Shown here one piece after another: positions 17,733 through 26,357 of a DNA stretch of 64,000 bases; positions within the stretch are counted from its first letter, which is position 1, and every line of letters starts with the position of its first letter. Source of the DNA: Pseudacidobacterium ailaaui (GTDB lineage Bacteria > Acidobacteriota > Terriglobia > Terriglobales > Acidobacteriaceae); assembly GCF_000688455.1 (NCBI RefSeq), contig NZ_JIAL01000001.1:3565001-3629000 (forward strand), given 5' to 3'. Made by a program: the position numbers and the translations under genes. The notes below the pieces were generated by a model. That model did not search any database and was not told the DNA's origin. It saw only the letters and a program-made list of their open reading frames with translations.

Positions 17733-19064
17733 TCAAACGTAACGGAACAACATCATAAAACCGAAGTCCATATGGCTCTGCTGGTGGCAATGAAACAGCG
17801 TCAACCCAGGATTGGATGCGACAAAGTCCACTTCAGCAGTGCTTCCGGCCTTCACCACGAGGACGTCCTTTGTCAGGCCACTCAAAGCAGTCCCCTCCAA
17901 TCTGGTGACTTCAAAACTGTGCCGGTGAAGATGTACCGGATGATCGTCCATGCTTTGGTTTTCCATCACCAGACGATATCGCTTGCCTTCCCTGAGGGCG
18001 ACTGAATCTGTTTTTGGCCAGGACTTCCCATTGATCGTCCAGGCATCGAAGTCCCCGTGCCCTCTGAATCTGGAATGAAAGGTAAGCTGAATTCGCTCGT
18101 CTGGATCTTGGGCCTTCTCCAAGCGCGCAAAGCGTTTGTAGTCCCACAAGGTCTCCGCCGGATCCGTCCATTGTGGTTTTCCCTGCTGTCCGGCATACTC
18201 GATAACGATTCCCATACCTGCTTTGCGATAGTCCTCGCGGGTCTCTCCCAGGATCCATGTCCCCGGCTGCGTCATTTCGATAAAAACATCCATCCGCTCT
18301 GCAGGGGCCAGTCTCACCGCTTGTACAGTTTTCGATACAGGAACAGGATTGCCATCCATCGCCATCACCTGCATGAGATGCCCGGAACATGCCAGCCAGT
18401 GCGTAAGGGTTGCGCTTGCATTCAGGATATGAAACAGAACGCGCTGCCCTTTCCGTACCCGGACAGGCTCTCCCGCACCTAGCATCTTGTCATTGATCGT
18501 AGCGTAGTCATAATTCACGTCCATCGAAGCATCTCCGCCTCCGCCCATATGGCCGTTCCAGTCGTGCAGGGTAAGAAAGATCTCCTGGTCATAATTGCCG
18601 GAATCGACTTTGGGAACAACATAGAAGCAGCCAAACTGTCCGGTGTACATGGCCTTCTTAAGGTTGTGTCCGGCAAAAGTATGCGTGTGATACCATCGAA
18701 ACCCCGCTGGCTGCGGGGTGAAGTGATAACGCTGGCGGCCCTGCGGCGGGATCATCGGCGAGCCTTCTTCCATCGCGCCATCTGCACTTGCCGGGACCCA
18801 AAGTCCATGCCAATGCACAATCTCCGGCGTATCGGTCTGGTTCTCTACATCAATCGTAATGGGTCTGCCCTCAGGCCAGCGAATCAACGGGCCCGGGACC
18901 TGGCCGTTGTAGGCAACCGTATGGATGATCTTGCCCGGAGCAATTTCTAACTGCGTAGGAGCAATCTTCAGCGCAACGTCAGCGGTCTGCTCCTCGCCCA
19001 GACAGTGCAATGCCGAGGCAGCACTCAGAGCGGCGCATCCGCGAAGAAAACTGCGTCGATTCAT
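17733..19064 (-). CDS. exported multicopper oxidase
   Basis: A 443-residue multicopper oxidase with an N-terminal export signal (MNRRSFLRGCAALSAASAL, with an RR pair suggesting Tat). All four copper-binding segments are present: HWHGLW, WYHTHTFAGH, HPVHLHRHSF and HCHQQSHMDFGFM. These place a T1 copper and a T2/T3 trinuclear cluster in a periplasmic enzyme that oxidises metals or phenolics with O2. Its start overlaps the stop of the upstream outer-membrane gene by 4 bases (ATGA), and the sirtuin follows 9 bases later. The substrate is not evident. Confidence 0.93.
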   Translation of the reverse strand: MNRRSFLRGCAALSAASALHCLGEEQTADVALKIAPTQLEIAPGKIIHTVAYNGQVPGPLIRWPEGRPITIDVENQTDTPEIVHWHGLWVPASADGAMEEGSPMIPPQGRQRYHFTPQPAGFRWYHTHTFAGHNLKKAMYTGQFGCFYVVPKVDSGNYDQEIFLTLHDWNGHMGGGGDASMDVNYDYATINDKMLGAGEPVRVRKGQRVLFHILNASATLTHWLACSGHLMQVMAMDGNPVPVSKTVQAVRLAPAERMDVFIEMTQPGTWILGETREDYRKAGMGIVIEYAGQQGKPQWTDPAETLWDYKRFARLEKAQDPDERIQLTFHSRFRGHGDFDAWTINGKSWPKTDSVALREGKRYRLVMENQSMDDHPVHLHRHSFEVTRLEGTALSGLTKDVLVVKAGSTAEVDFVASNPGLTLFHCHQQSHMDFGFMMLFRYV

Positions 19065-19888
19065 TGTGTACTCGCTGAGCTGCCACGTTCATGATGGCCT
19101 GACCAATCAAATCTTCTGCCGATAATGGCCTTCACAATCAGATGGTCCGTACTGGCCGTGGGCCCGATCCCAACACCAAAGTTAATTTCCCAGTTGGGAG
19201 AGACGTTCAGATCGACTGCTGGAAAGAACTGCTGCTGCTGGTCATGGAAGTTATCAAAATCCCCCAGTCTTCCATAAGAAGCATAGTATTCCAGCCCGCC
19301 CGTAATGACGCGGGTAAAGTCATAGCTGATCTTGGCGTTGGGAGAAAAACCCACCCCCTGGGAAACATCCGGCCCATGCCAGGTCCGCTCAAGGGCAGGA
19401 TTCAGAGCAAAATACCAGCGCCCGATCTGCTTATCGATAATCGGCCTTATCTCCCAGGTCCAGGTATCCGGAGAAAACCGCGGTCGAACGTAACCAAATT
19501 CTGTAGAAAGGCTCACGCCCACCGGCCAGTGCCAACTGTCCGGCACGCGCACACGCGGGCGAATGTGGTCACCCACCCACTGGATTCCCTGTCCGCTTCG
19601 CTCGCTGGTAAATACATAGAAGCCAATTTCAGACCAACTGGTCAGTCCCTGTGTAATTTCAATCGTTTCATGCTCTGCATGGTTGGTCGGAAAGGTTCCG
19701 TCGGCAGCATATCGTGAGCCAGGAAGCGGCTTGGACCCATCCACCGTGAAATTGCTATGTAGCTCTACCATCGTGTTTTTAGGAGCAACGGTTTCGGAAC
19801 CATAAACCTGAATCTCGTAATTGTCCTGCGCAGCCAATGGCCTGGCGATGATGGCCCAGAGGATCAACAACAGGGCCGCAGCGATCAT
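19061..19888 (-). CDS. outer-membrane-type conserved hypothetical protein
   Basis: About 275 residues with a signal peptide (MIAAALLLILWAIIARPLAAQ) and a mature part rich in alternating aromatic and polar residues, typical of outer-membrane beta-barrels (EIGFYVFTSERSG, VSLSTEFGYVRP, GLEYYASYGRLG). I use the ATG at 19888; an in-frame TTG at 19933 has a strong GGGAGGGGAA just before it and is a real alternative. The gene is translationally coupled to the multicopper oxidase by an ATGA overlap. A role in metal or phenolic transport is speculation from its neighbour. Confidence 0.75.
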   Translation of the reverse strand: MIAAALLLILWAIIARPLAAQDNYEIQVYGSETVAPKNTMVELHSNFTVDGSKPLPGSRYAADGTFPTNHAEHETIEITQGLTSWSEIGFYVFTSERSGQGIQWVGDHIRPRVRVPDSWHWPVGVSLSTEFGYVRPRFSPDTWTWEIRPIIDKQIGRWYFALNPALERTWHGPDVSQGVGFSPNAKISYDFTRVITGGLEYYASYGRLGDFDNFHDQQQQFFPAVDLNVSPNWEINFGVGIGPTASTDHLIVKAIIGRRFDWSGHHERGSSASTQ

Positions 19889-20204
19889 CCTGACTTTGCA
19901 CTCTGGCTTTCGGCAGAATCGTAAAAAAGGCAATTCCCCTCCCTGACAACGTGAAAGCCACGGGCGGACTGAATGGTTCCACCAGCGGCAGTTTCTTGTG
20001 CAACGCTTCGAAAATCTCGCACGAAAGACTTTGCGCCATTTACCGGCTATTCCTAATCCTACAAATTCGCCGCGCTCATCGATTCCTTCTTTTGCAAATT
20101 TTCTGAAAAGACAATCCTGGCCTTAATTTTTTTGTTAAATTCTTCTTTTCAAAGAAGTTAACAGATTTCCCCGACCTCGCACCGGTCATCAGGAAGAACA
20201 GCAA
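19889..20204. other. intergenic region upstream of the oxidase/sirtuin/ligD run
   Basis: About 315 bases between this run and the gltB terminator. It is AT-rich in the right half and holds an inverted repeat at 20134-20162. It should contain the promoter for the minus-strand run; no convincing -35/-10 pair was found. Confidence 0.4.
20134..20162. repeat. AT-rich inverted repeat, possible operator
   Basis: GTTAAaTTCTT and AAGAAgTTAAC face each other across 7 bases with one mismatch. It is not followed by a T-run in the direction of the only nearby transcription, so it looks more like a protein-binding site or mRNA hairpin than a terminator. Confidence 0.4.
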
Positions 20205-20239
20205 AGAAGAAGGGCGTGATCGGGATTCGACCACGCCCT
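20205..20239 (-). terminator. intrinsic terminator after gltB
   Basis: AGGGCGTGATCG pairs with CGACCACGCCCT across a short loop, with one wobble pair. On the minus strand it is followed by the T-rich TCTTCTTTG. It lies just downstream of the gltB stop. Confidence 0.75.
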
Positions 20240-20262
20240 GCATTTTTAGTATAGCGGTGCCG

Positions 20263-23200
20263 TCAAGCTTGGGGTTTCGGGGTGAGGCGGATAAACCGCT
20301 CACTGAATCGCTCCCACTCAGAAAGCAGCCATTTGGCGCGCGTGCTCCCGGTTTTTTCGGCGTGAAGGGCAATCAGGTCGCGAAGCTCCTGCTGCGCTGC
20401 TGCGTCGAGTGTGGAGCAAAGCTCAGCCAACAGGAAATCGTCGTGGTAGCGTTTTTGGCGGAGGAACTTGCCATCTTCGTCGAAGACCCAGGCCAGGCCC
20501 CCGGTCATTCCCGCACCAAAGTTGATCCCGGTGCTGCCGAGAATCACTGCGGTGCCACCAGTCATGTATTCGCAGCCGTGATCTCCTACTCCTTCAACCA
20601 CTGCCAGCGCGCCCGAGTTGCGAACAGCAAAGCGCTCACCTGCGCGGCCCGCAGCGAAGAGGCGGCCGCTGGTTGCGCCATAAAGGGCGACATTCCCCAA
20701 AATCACGTGCCGTTCGCTCTCAACAGCTGCGCGGCCCTGTCCGCGAAGGATGATTTCTCCGCCGCAGAGTCCCTTGCCGACGAAATCATTGGCGACACCA
20801 TCGAGCGTGAGGGTCATACCGGGAACGGCGAATGCTCCGAAGGACTGTCCAGCCACGCCTTTCAGATGAAAGACCACTGGGGCCTTTGGTTCGACGCCAT
20901 GGTCCTGAAGGAGGGCAAGCTCGCCGGCAATTCTGGCTCCGAGAGTGCGGTTTTCATTCGTGATTGTGGCGTTGATCTCAAAGGGTTTCCCGTCTTTATA
21001 GGCAGCCACGGCGGGCGAGACCCATGCATCGTCGATTTCAGAGCGTTCCTGGGGGCGAAGATTCCGCTGGCCCTGCCAGCAGCGTACCGAACCGTTGACG
21101 GGAGCGGCCAGCAGCGGTTTGAGGTCGAGTCCTCCGTCGTAGCGCACCTGTTCGAGCAGGTCAGTACGGCCGATGGCGGCTTCAAGTGAGGGCAATCCAA
21201 GTTTGGCGAGCCAGAGCTGGATGTCGCGCGCGAGTTCTTCGAAGAACTTCACCAGATTTTCTGGGCGTCCGCGGAATTTGGCGCGCAGGTCTGGCCGTTG
21301 TGTAGCGATTCCGGTGGGACAGGTATTGAGGTGGCACTGGCGGGCCATGTCACAGCCGAGTGCAACAAGGACTGCGGTACCGAAAGCGTACTCGTCAGCG
21401 CCAAGCATGGCGGCGTAGAGAACATCTTTTGCCGTGCGCAGGCCGCCATCGGTACGGAGGCGGACTCGCCCACGGAGACCGTTGCGGATGAGGACCTGCT
21501 GCGATTCAGCCAGTCCAAGCTCCCAGGGATTGCCGGCGTATTTAATGCTCGATAGCGGCGAGGCTCCGGTGCCGCCGTTATGTCCGGCAATGACGATGTA
21601 GTCAGCGTAGGCCTTTGCTACCCCTGCGGCCACGGTGCCGACCCCCAGCTCAGAGACTAGTTTGACGCCGATCGCAGCATTCGGGTTGACGCGGCGCAGG
21701 TCATGGATGAGCTGGGCAAGGTCTTCAATCGAATAAATATCGTGATGGGGCGGAGGGCTGATGAGCTGGATGCCAGGCTGTGCGTGGCGCAGCCGTGCAA
21801 TGAGCTCAGTGACCTTGTGACCGGGGAGCTGTCCGCCTTCGCCGGGTTTGGATCCCTGAGCAATCTTAATTTCTATCTCTTCGGCGTTCATCAGGTATTC
21901 CGCAGTGACGCCAAAGCGGGCAGAAGCAACCTGCTTGATTTTGTTGTTGAGCAGAGGTGCGGGGTAGCTCACGCCATTGAGGGTGAGTTCACCCTTAGGA
22001 TTATAGACAGCGCGGTCTTCCCCGCCTTCACCCGTGTTGGAGCGGCCGCCGAGCATGTTCATGGCAGCAGTGATGGTCTGGTGTGCCTCCGGGCTGAGCG
22101 AACCGAGCGACATGGCGCTGGCAATAAATCGCTTGTAGTAATTCTGCGGAGGCTCGACCTGCTCCAGCGCAAGGGGGGAGCCAGCGGGTTTGATTTCGAG
22201 AAGGTCGCGGAGGACTGCGGGCTCTTTTTCAACCGCAATACTGGCAAAGGCGTTCCACGCTTGCCCGGGCTCGGTTGCCGTCGCGGCTGCTCCGCGTGCA
22301 GTACCGACTACGGTCTGCAGCAGACGAACGGTCTGCGGCTGCCATCCGTGAGGCTCGGATTTTTCGGCCTTGCGGAAGCGGACCCAGCCGTAGTCAGGCA
22401 GGTCTTTTACAGCAGTCGTAATGCCTTCGCCCTCGCCGGAGGCGCCCTCTTCGTTGAAACTCGCTGTCCAAAGATCGCGCACCATACTTTCCAGTGCGGT
22501 AAAACCAATGCCGCCAAGCGGCGCCGGAGTTCCAAAGAAGCACTTGTCGACGACTTCCTGGCTAAGACCAATGGAATCAAAGAGGTGTGCGCCACGATAG
22601 CTGTCCACGACAGAGATGCCCATCTTGGACATGATTTTTGCTAAGCCCAGGTCTAAGGCGTGCAGCAGGTTGGCTTCTCCCTTTTCCGGGTTGGCAGCGC
22701 GTGCAGTTTCCAGCGCCAACCACGGGCAGACTGCACCTGCTCCCATCCCGAGAAGCACGGCCCCGTGATGAAGGTCACGGCAATCGCCTGCTTCAACGGC
22801 AAGGCCGACCCGAGTGCGCTCCCCGGCACGGATGAGCGCGTGATGCACGGCGCCTGTGGCCAGGGCCATCGGAATGGGGATGGCGTTCTGGTTGCAGGTA
22901 CGGTCAGTAAGCAGAAGAATGGCCGCGCCTCCGCGGACAAGATCAATGGCCTTGGCACAGAGGTCGTCCAAGGCCGAGAGTAGATTGCACGTAGGATGAA
23001 AGACGCAATCGAGGACAGCAAGAGGAAGCTCATCAGTCAGGCCATGCTGACGGCTGCGCAATGCTTCCATCTGGCCGAGCGAGAGAAAAGGCGAAGACAA
23101 TGAGAGCCCGGGCAGAGGCGCTTTCTTATTGAGCAGATCTGGCCAGGGACCGAGGCGTGTGTGCAATTGCACGACGCAGGCCTCGCGCAGCGAGTCAATC

Positions 23201-24711
23201 GGCGGATTGGTGACCTGCGCAAAGCGTTGGCGAAAGTAGGCATAGACTGGGCGCGGCGTGCGCGCAAGCGGGGCCAGGGGTGTGTCATCGCCCATCGACC
23301 AGACGGCATCCTTGCCATCGTTGGCCATCGGCTGCAGAATCATTTTCACGTCTTCCCGCGTATATCCAAAGCCTAGCTGCAGACGCAGGAGTTCGGCGGA
23401 ATCGAGGGTCGCAACTGGAGTGCCGGGGTCGAGGGTAGTCTCTTCAAGAAGATTCTCATACTGCGGCGCAGCGTTATCGAAGATTTGCAGGAGCTCTTCG
23501 TTCTCGTAGAGCCGCTGCTTTTCGATGTCAGCAACGATCATTTCACCGGGACCGAGACGTCCACTGTGAATGACGTGCTCCGGATCCAGGTCTACGAGAC
23601 CGGCCTCTGAGCCGACAACGACTATGTCTTCGGTGACGAAAAAGCGGCAAGGACGCAGGCCATTGCGATCGAGTGCTGCTCCAATAAAACGCCCATCTGT
23701 AAAAGAGATGGCAGCAGGGCCGTCCCACGGTTCGAGTGCATCTTCGTTATAGGCGAAAAAGGCTGAATTGCCTTTTTCCTGTGCCGGAGGCAGCAGCAGG
23801 CGCACGGATTCAGCGATGGTCCGTCCGTTGTGCGCCAGCAGCTCCAGCATTTCATCCAGACTGGTGGAGTCTGAACCATCGGGGGTAAAGATGGGCTTCA
23901 GCTCTTCAGGCAGGGTGGCAGCGCGCGCATCCATGCGGGCGCGGTTGCCCCACACGGTATTAATCTCACCATTGTGAGCCAGCATCCGGAAGGGCTGTGC
24001 ACGGTCCCAGGAAGGGGCCACGTTGGTGGCATAGCGCTGATGGAAGAGGGCAAAGGGTGTGATGAAGCGCGGGTCCTTGAGGTCCGGATAAAACTCCGGC
24101 AGCAGCCTCCCGGCACACATGCTTTTGTAGACCATGGTGGTCGAGGAGAGTGAGCAGATATATCCGGGCGCGCCGCTGCGCTCAAACTGCTTGCGAGCGA
24201 GATAGAGACGACGGTTCAGGTGCTCTTCACTATCAGCGGTAAGAAGCACGTGCCGGATGACGGGCATAGTAGAGAGGGCAATTTCTCCGAGGACTTCCGG
24301 GCGGGTAGGCACATCCCGCCATGCCAGCACGCGACAGCCCTGGGCGGCAAGGGCCTGCTCAATTTCACTGTGAGATTCGGCCACATCCTGCGGGAAGAAG
24401 ACTACGCCGACGGCTAAAGGGGCTTCCGGAGCAAGCGTAATGCTACAGGATGCAAGCAGAAATTCACGCGGAATGCCGGTACAGATACCGATGCCGTCGC
24501 TCGACTTGCCATCAGCAGCGACTGCGCCGCGATGGGCGAGACGGGAAAGGGCCGTGAGCGCCTTGTCCAAAATGTCATGCGAAGGGCTGTTTTTGAGGGT
24601 GGCGATAAAGCCCACTCCGCAGGATTCATGCTCGAAGCGAGGATCCACAAGGGAAGAGACACCATTGCGTCCCGCCGGCACCGGCGAATCAGAGGATTTT
24701 ATGTAGCCCAT
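20263..24711 (-). CDS. gltB: glutamate synthase, large subunit
   Basis: A 1482-residue GOGAT large subunit that makes glutamate from glutamine and 2-oxoglutarate. The N-terminal glutaminase domain begins after a propeptide of about 30 residues at Cys31 in HESCGVGFIATL. The central and FMN-binding synthase domains include GGRSNTGEGGED and ISPPPHHDIYSIEDLAQLI. The 3Fe-4S cluster motif is CDMARQCHLNTCPTGIATQ. The C-terminal beta-helix (GGxxxLxG-type repeats) is present. Length is normal. No small-subunit gltD lies next to it, so the electron-donor subunit is encoded elsewhere or this is a ferredoxin-type enzyme. A TATAGT box ends 5 bases before the start codon. Confidence 0.96.
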   Translation of the reverse strand: MGYIKSSDSPVPAGRNGVSSLVDPRFEHESCGVGFIATLKNSPSHDILDKALTALSRLAHRGAVAADGKSSDGIGICTGIPREFLLASCSITLAPEAPLAVGVVFFPQDVAESHSEIEQALAAQGCRVLAWRDVPTRPEVLGEIALSTMPVIRHVLLTADSEEHLNRRLYLARKQFERSGAPGYICSLSSTTMVYKSMCAGRLLPEFYPDLKDPRFITPFALFHQRYATNVAPSWDRAQPFRMLAHNGEINTVWGNRARMDARAATLPEELKPIFTPDGSDSTSLDEMLELLAHNGRTIAESVRLLLPPAQEKGNSAFFAYNEDALEPWDGPAAISFTDGRFIGAALDRNGLRPCRFFVTEDIVVVGSEAGLVDLDPEHVIHSGRLGPGEMIVADIEKQRLYENEELLQIFDNAAPQYENLLEETTLDPGTPVATLDSAELLRLQLGFGYTREDVKMILQPMANDGKDAVWSMGDDTPLAPLARTPRPVYAYFRQRFAQVTNPPIDSLREACVVQLHTRLGPWPDLLNKKAPLPGLSLSSPFLSLGQMEALRSRQHGLTDELPLAVLDCVFHPTCNLLSALDDLCAKAIDLVRGGAAILLLTDRTCNQNAIPIPMALATGAVHHALIRAGERTRVGLAVEAGDCRDLHHGAVLLGMGAGAVCPWLALETARAANPEKGEANLLHALDLGLAKIMSKMGISVVDSYRGAHLFDSIGLSQEVVDKCFFGTPAPLGGIGFTALESMVRDLWTASFNEEGASGEGEGITTAVKDLPDYGWVRFRKAEKSEPHGWQPQTVRLLQTVVGTARGAAATATEPGQAWNAFASIAVEKEPAVLRDLLEIKPAGSPLALEQVEPPQNYYKRFIASAMSLGSLSPEAHQTITAAMNMLGGRSNTGEGGEDRAVYNPKGELTLNGVSYPAPLLNNKIKQVASARFGVTAEYLMNAEEIEIKIAQGSKPGEGGQLPGHKVTELIARLRHAQPGIQLISPPPHHDIYSIEDLAQLIHDLRRVNPNAAIGVKLVSELGVGTVAAGVAKAYADYIVIAGHNGGTGASPLSSIKYAGNPWELGLAESQQVLIRNGLRGRVRLRTDGGLRTAKDVLYAAMLGADEYAFGTAVLVALGCDMARQCHLNTCPTGIATQRPDLRAKFRGRPENLVKFFEELARDIQLWLAKLGLPSLEAAIGRTDLLEQVRYDGGLDLKPLLAAPVNGSVRCWQGQRNLRPQERSEIDDAWVSPAVAAYKDGKPFEINATITNENRTLGARIAGELALLQDHGVEPKAPVVFHLKGVAGQSFGAFAVPGMTLTLDGVANDFVGKGLCGGEIILRGQGRAAVESERHVILGNVALYGATSGRLFAAGRAGERFAVRNSGALAVVEGVGDHGCEYMTGGTAVILGSTGINFGAGMTGGLAWVFDEDGKFLRQKRYHDDFLLAELCSTLDAAAQQELRDLIALHAEKTGSTRAKWLLSEWERFSERFIRLTPKPQA

Positions 24712-24716
24712 AACTA

Positions 24717-24722
24717 ACTATA
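24717..24722 (-). promoter_or_regulatory. possible -10 box of gltB almost touching the start codon
   Basis: TATAGT on the minus strand lies 5 bases before the gltB ATG, so initiation would fall on or near the ATG (leaderless). The -35 element is weak (TGCTTG at 16 bases), so this call is tentative. Confidence 0.35.
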
Positions 24723-24922
24723 CTTCGGTTTTCTTTGGCAAGCAGCAAAAAATTTAACGGAAATGCAATGAAACATCGCATAAAACGGCCTTATGCAAGT
24801 TTTGCTTATGCATCAGAGAAAAAAGATTTATCGCATGACTTGCAATCCTTTTCAGGTGTAGGGTTCTCGACGTGGGAAGGTGTGTGATAGTCTTCATGGC
24901 GGAGAAAACGATTTCCTAAACC

Positions 24923-25957
24923 ATGACGATCTGCCAATCTCTTACTTCCTTATTTGCTTCTTTCCTGCTGATGGCCTCTTCTGTCGAACGGCCAAGGGCC
25001 ATTCCGCTGACGGGCGACTTCTGGGGCACGCATGATCCTTCCATCATGCGCGAGGCAGGCACCTGGTATGTCTTTGCTACGGGGAAGGCCTCCGACGGAG
25101 GGCAATTTCAGGTCCGCTGCTCGAAAGACCTGCAAGAGTGGAAGCTATGCGGCCATGTTTTTGATCAGATTCCAGAGTGGATCCAGAAGGACAGTTCAGG
25201 CACCAAAGAGCTCTGGGCCCCGGACATCTCTTATGAAAACGGCGAATACCGGCTGTACTATGCCTATTCCCTCTTTGGAAAGAACCTCTCAGGCATCGCC
25301 CTCGCCACCAACAAGACCCTCGACCCTACGAGAAAAGACTACAAATGGATAGACCGGGGACTGGTGCTCAAATCCACAGCGGCGGATGATTTCAATGCTA
25401 TCGATCCGAATTTTGTCCGCGACGCGGAAGGTCATGCATGGCTGGCCTTTGGAAGCTTTTGGAGCGGAATCAAGATGCGCCGCCTGGACGACAAGACCGG
25501 GTTGCTGTCTTCGACAGATACCAGACTGTACTCGTTGGCATCGCGTCGCAAACCGGAAAACCCGCCGGCACCCCGACCTGATCTACCGCCGGACTGGCAG
25601 GCAGTGGAAGCACCTTTCGTGGTGTATCACGGAGGTCATTATTATCTCTTCGTCTCCTGGGACCTGTGCTGCAGAGGAATCCACAGTACCTACCGGACGA
25701 TGGTGGGACGTGCGGAGCGGATTACCGGTCCCTATGTAGACAAAAACGGAACGCCGATGACAGAGGGTGGAGGGACAGAGCTGCTCCATGGAAACTCGCG
25801 GTGGCTGGGACCGGGAGGGGAGTCCGTGTGGATGGGCAAAGATGGACAGGACCTGATGGTCTTCCATGCCTATGATGCTCAAAGCGGGAAGCCTGCGCTG
25901 CAGATTTCCACCATTGTCTGGCGAGATGGCTGGCCGGAGGTGACGCTGGGGCAGTGA
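24923..25957 (+). CDS. secreted glycoside hydrolase family 43 (arabinanase-like)
   Basis: A 344-residue GH43 enzyme with a signal-like N-terminus. The five-bladed propeller motifs are visible: the base aspartate in THDPSIMREAGTWYVFATG, ELWAPDISYENGEYRLYYAYS, the pKa-modulating aspartate in AIDPNFVRDAEGHAWLAFGSFWSG, and the acid glutamate in VEAPFVVYHGGHYYLFVSWD. The SFWSGI motif and the late GNSRWLGPGG loop favour endo-1,5-alpha-L-arabinanase over xylosidase. It is divergent from, and near, the CE15-like esterase, so plant cell-wall degradation is the likely setting. Confidence 0.88.
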   Translation: MTICQSLTSLFASFLLMASSVERPRAIPLTGDFWGTHDPSIMREAGTWYVFATGKASDGGQFQVRCSKDLQEWKLCGHVFDQIPEWIQKDSSGTKELWAPDISYENGEYRLYYAYSLFGKNLSGIALATNKTLDPTRKDYKWIDRGLVLKSTAADDFNAIDPNFVRDAEGHAWLAFGSFWSGIKMRRLDDKTGLLSSTDTRLYSLASRRKPENPPAPRPDLPPDWQAVEAPFVVYHGGHYYLFVSWDLCCRGIHSTYRTMVGRAERITGPYVDKNGTPMTEGGGTELLHGNSRWLGPGGESVWMGKDGQDLMVFHAYDAQSGKPALQISTIVWRDGWPEVTLGQ

Positions 25958-25990
25958 GGGCTGCTGAACACGCGAGGAACAGACAAAATC

Positions 25991-26013
25991 AAAGCGCCGC
26001 AAACCGCAGCGCC
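25991..26013 (-). terminator. intrinsic terminator after the DUF2934 gene
   Basis: On the minus strand GCGCTGC and GCGGCGC form a stem with one G-U pair and a 5-base loop, followed by TTTGATTTTG. Confidence 0.55.
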
Positions 26014-26042
26014 GGAGGGTGAAAAGCAAACAAACGTGGATT

Positions 26043-26255
26043 TTACGAGGCGCGCATCAGCTCCTGCTCAGCGCGGTACCAGTCTTCTTCGTGCTTTCCA
26101 TGCGTGCGTCCGCGTTCCACCCAGAGCTGGTGCGCACGCCGTGCAATTTCTTCGTGCGTAGGACGGATCGGAACCGGCTCAGAGGCAGTCTGGGTCTTTT
26201 TTCTGGCCGAAGTCTTACGCGGTTTTGAGGTTTTCTCAGCTTTCGGAGTTGGCAT
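26043..26255 (-). CDS. DUF2934 domain protein
   Basis: A 70-residue protein with a Lys/Thr/Ala-rich basic N-terminus (about 30 residues) followed by the DUF2934 core: PTHEEIARRAHQLWVERG, then GKHEEDWYRAEQEL. The domain is small, helical and of unknown function, often in several copies in acidobacterial and proteobacterial genomes. AGGAGG lies upstream of the ATG at a somewhat long distance. It has no operon partner. Confidence 0.88.
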   Translation of the reverse strand: MPTPKAEKTSKPRKTSARKKTQTASEPVPIRPTHEEIARRAHQLWVERGRTHGKHEEDWYRAEQELMRAS

Positions 26256-26357
26256 GGGGGCGATGTTTTCCTCCTAAAGAATGGTTTCTTTTATGATACG
26301 AAGCCTTCAGAAACGCTGAAAGCCGTTTTTCCCGAAAGGATTGACCAAAGAGGAACA

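Noticed and set aside
20211-20239. GGATTCGACC resembling a tRNA T-arm
   Set aside because: No cloverleaf can be drawn; the bases belong to the gltB terminator stem.
20257-22644. Long plus-strand ORFs over gltB
   Set aside because: Antisense to a fully recognisable glutamate synthase; a consequence of GC-rich codon use.
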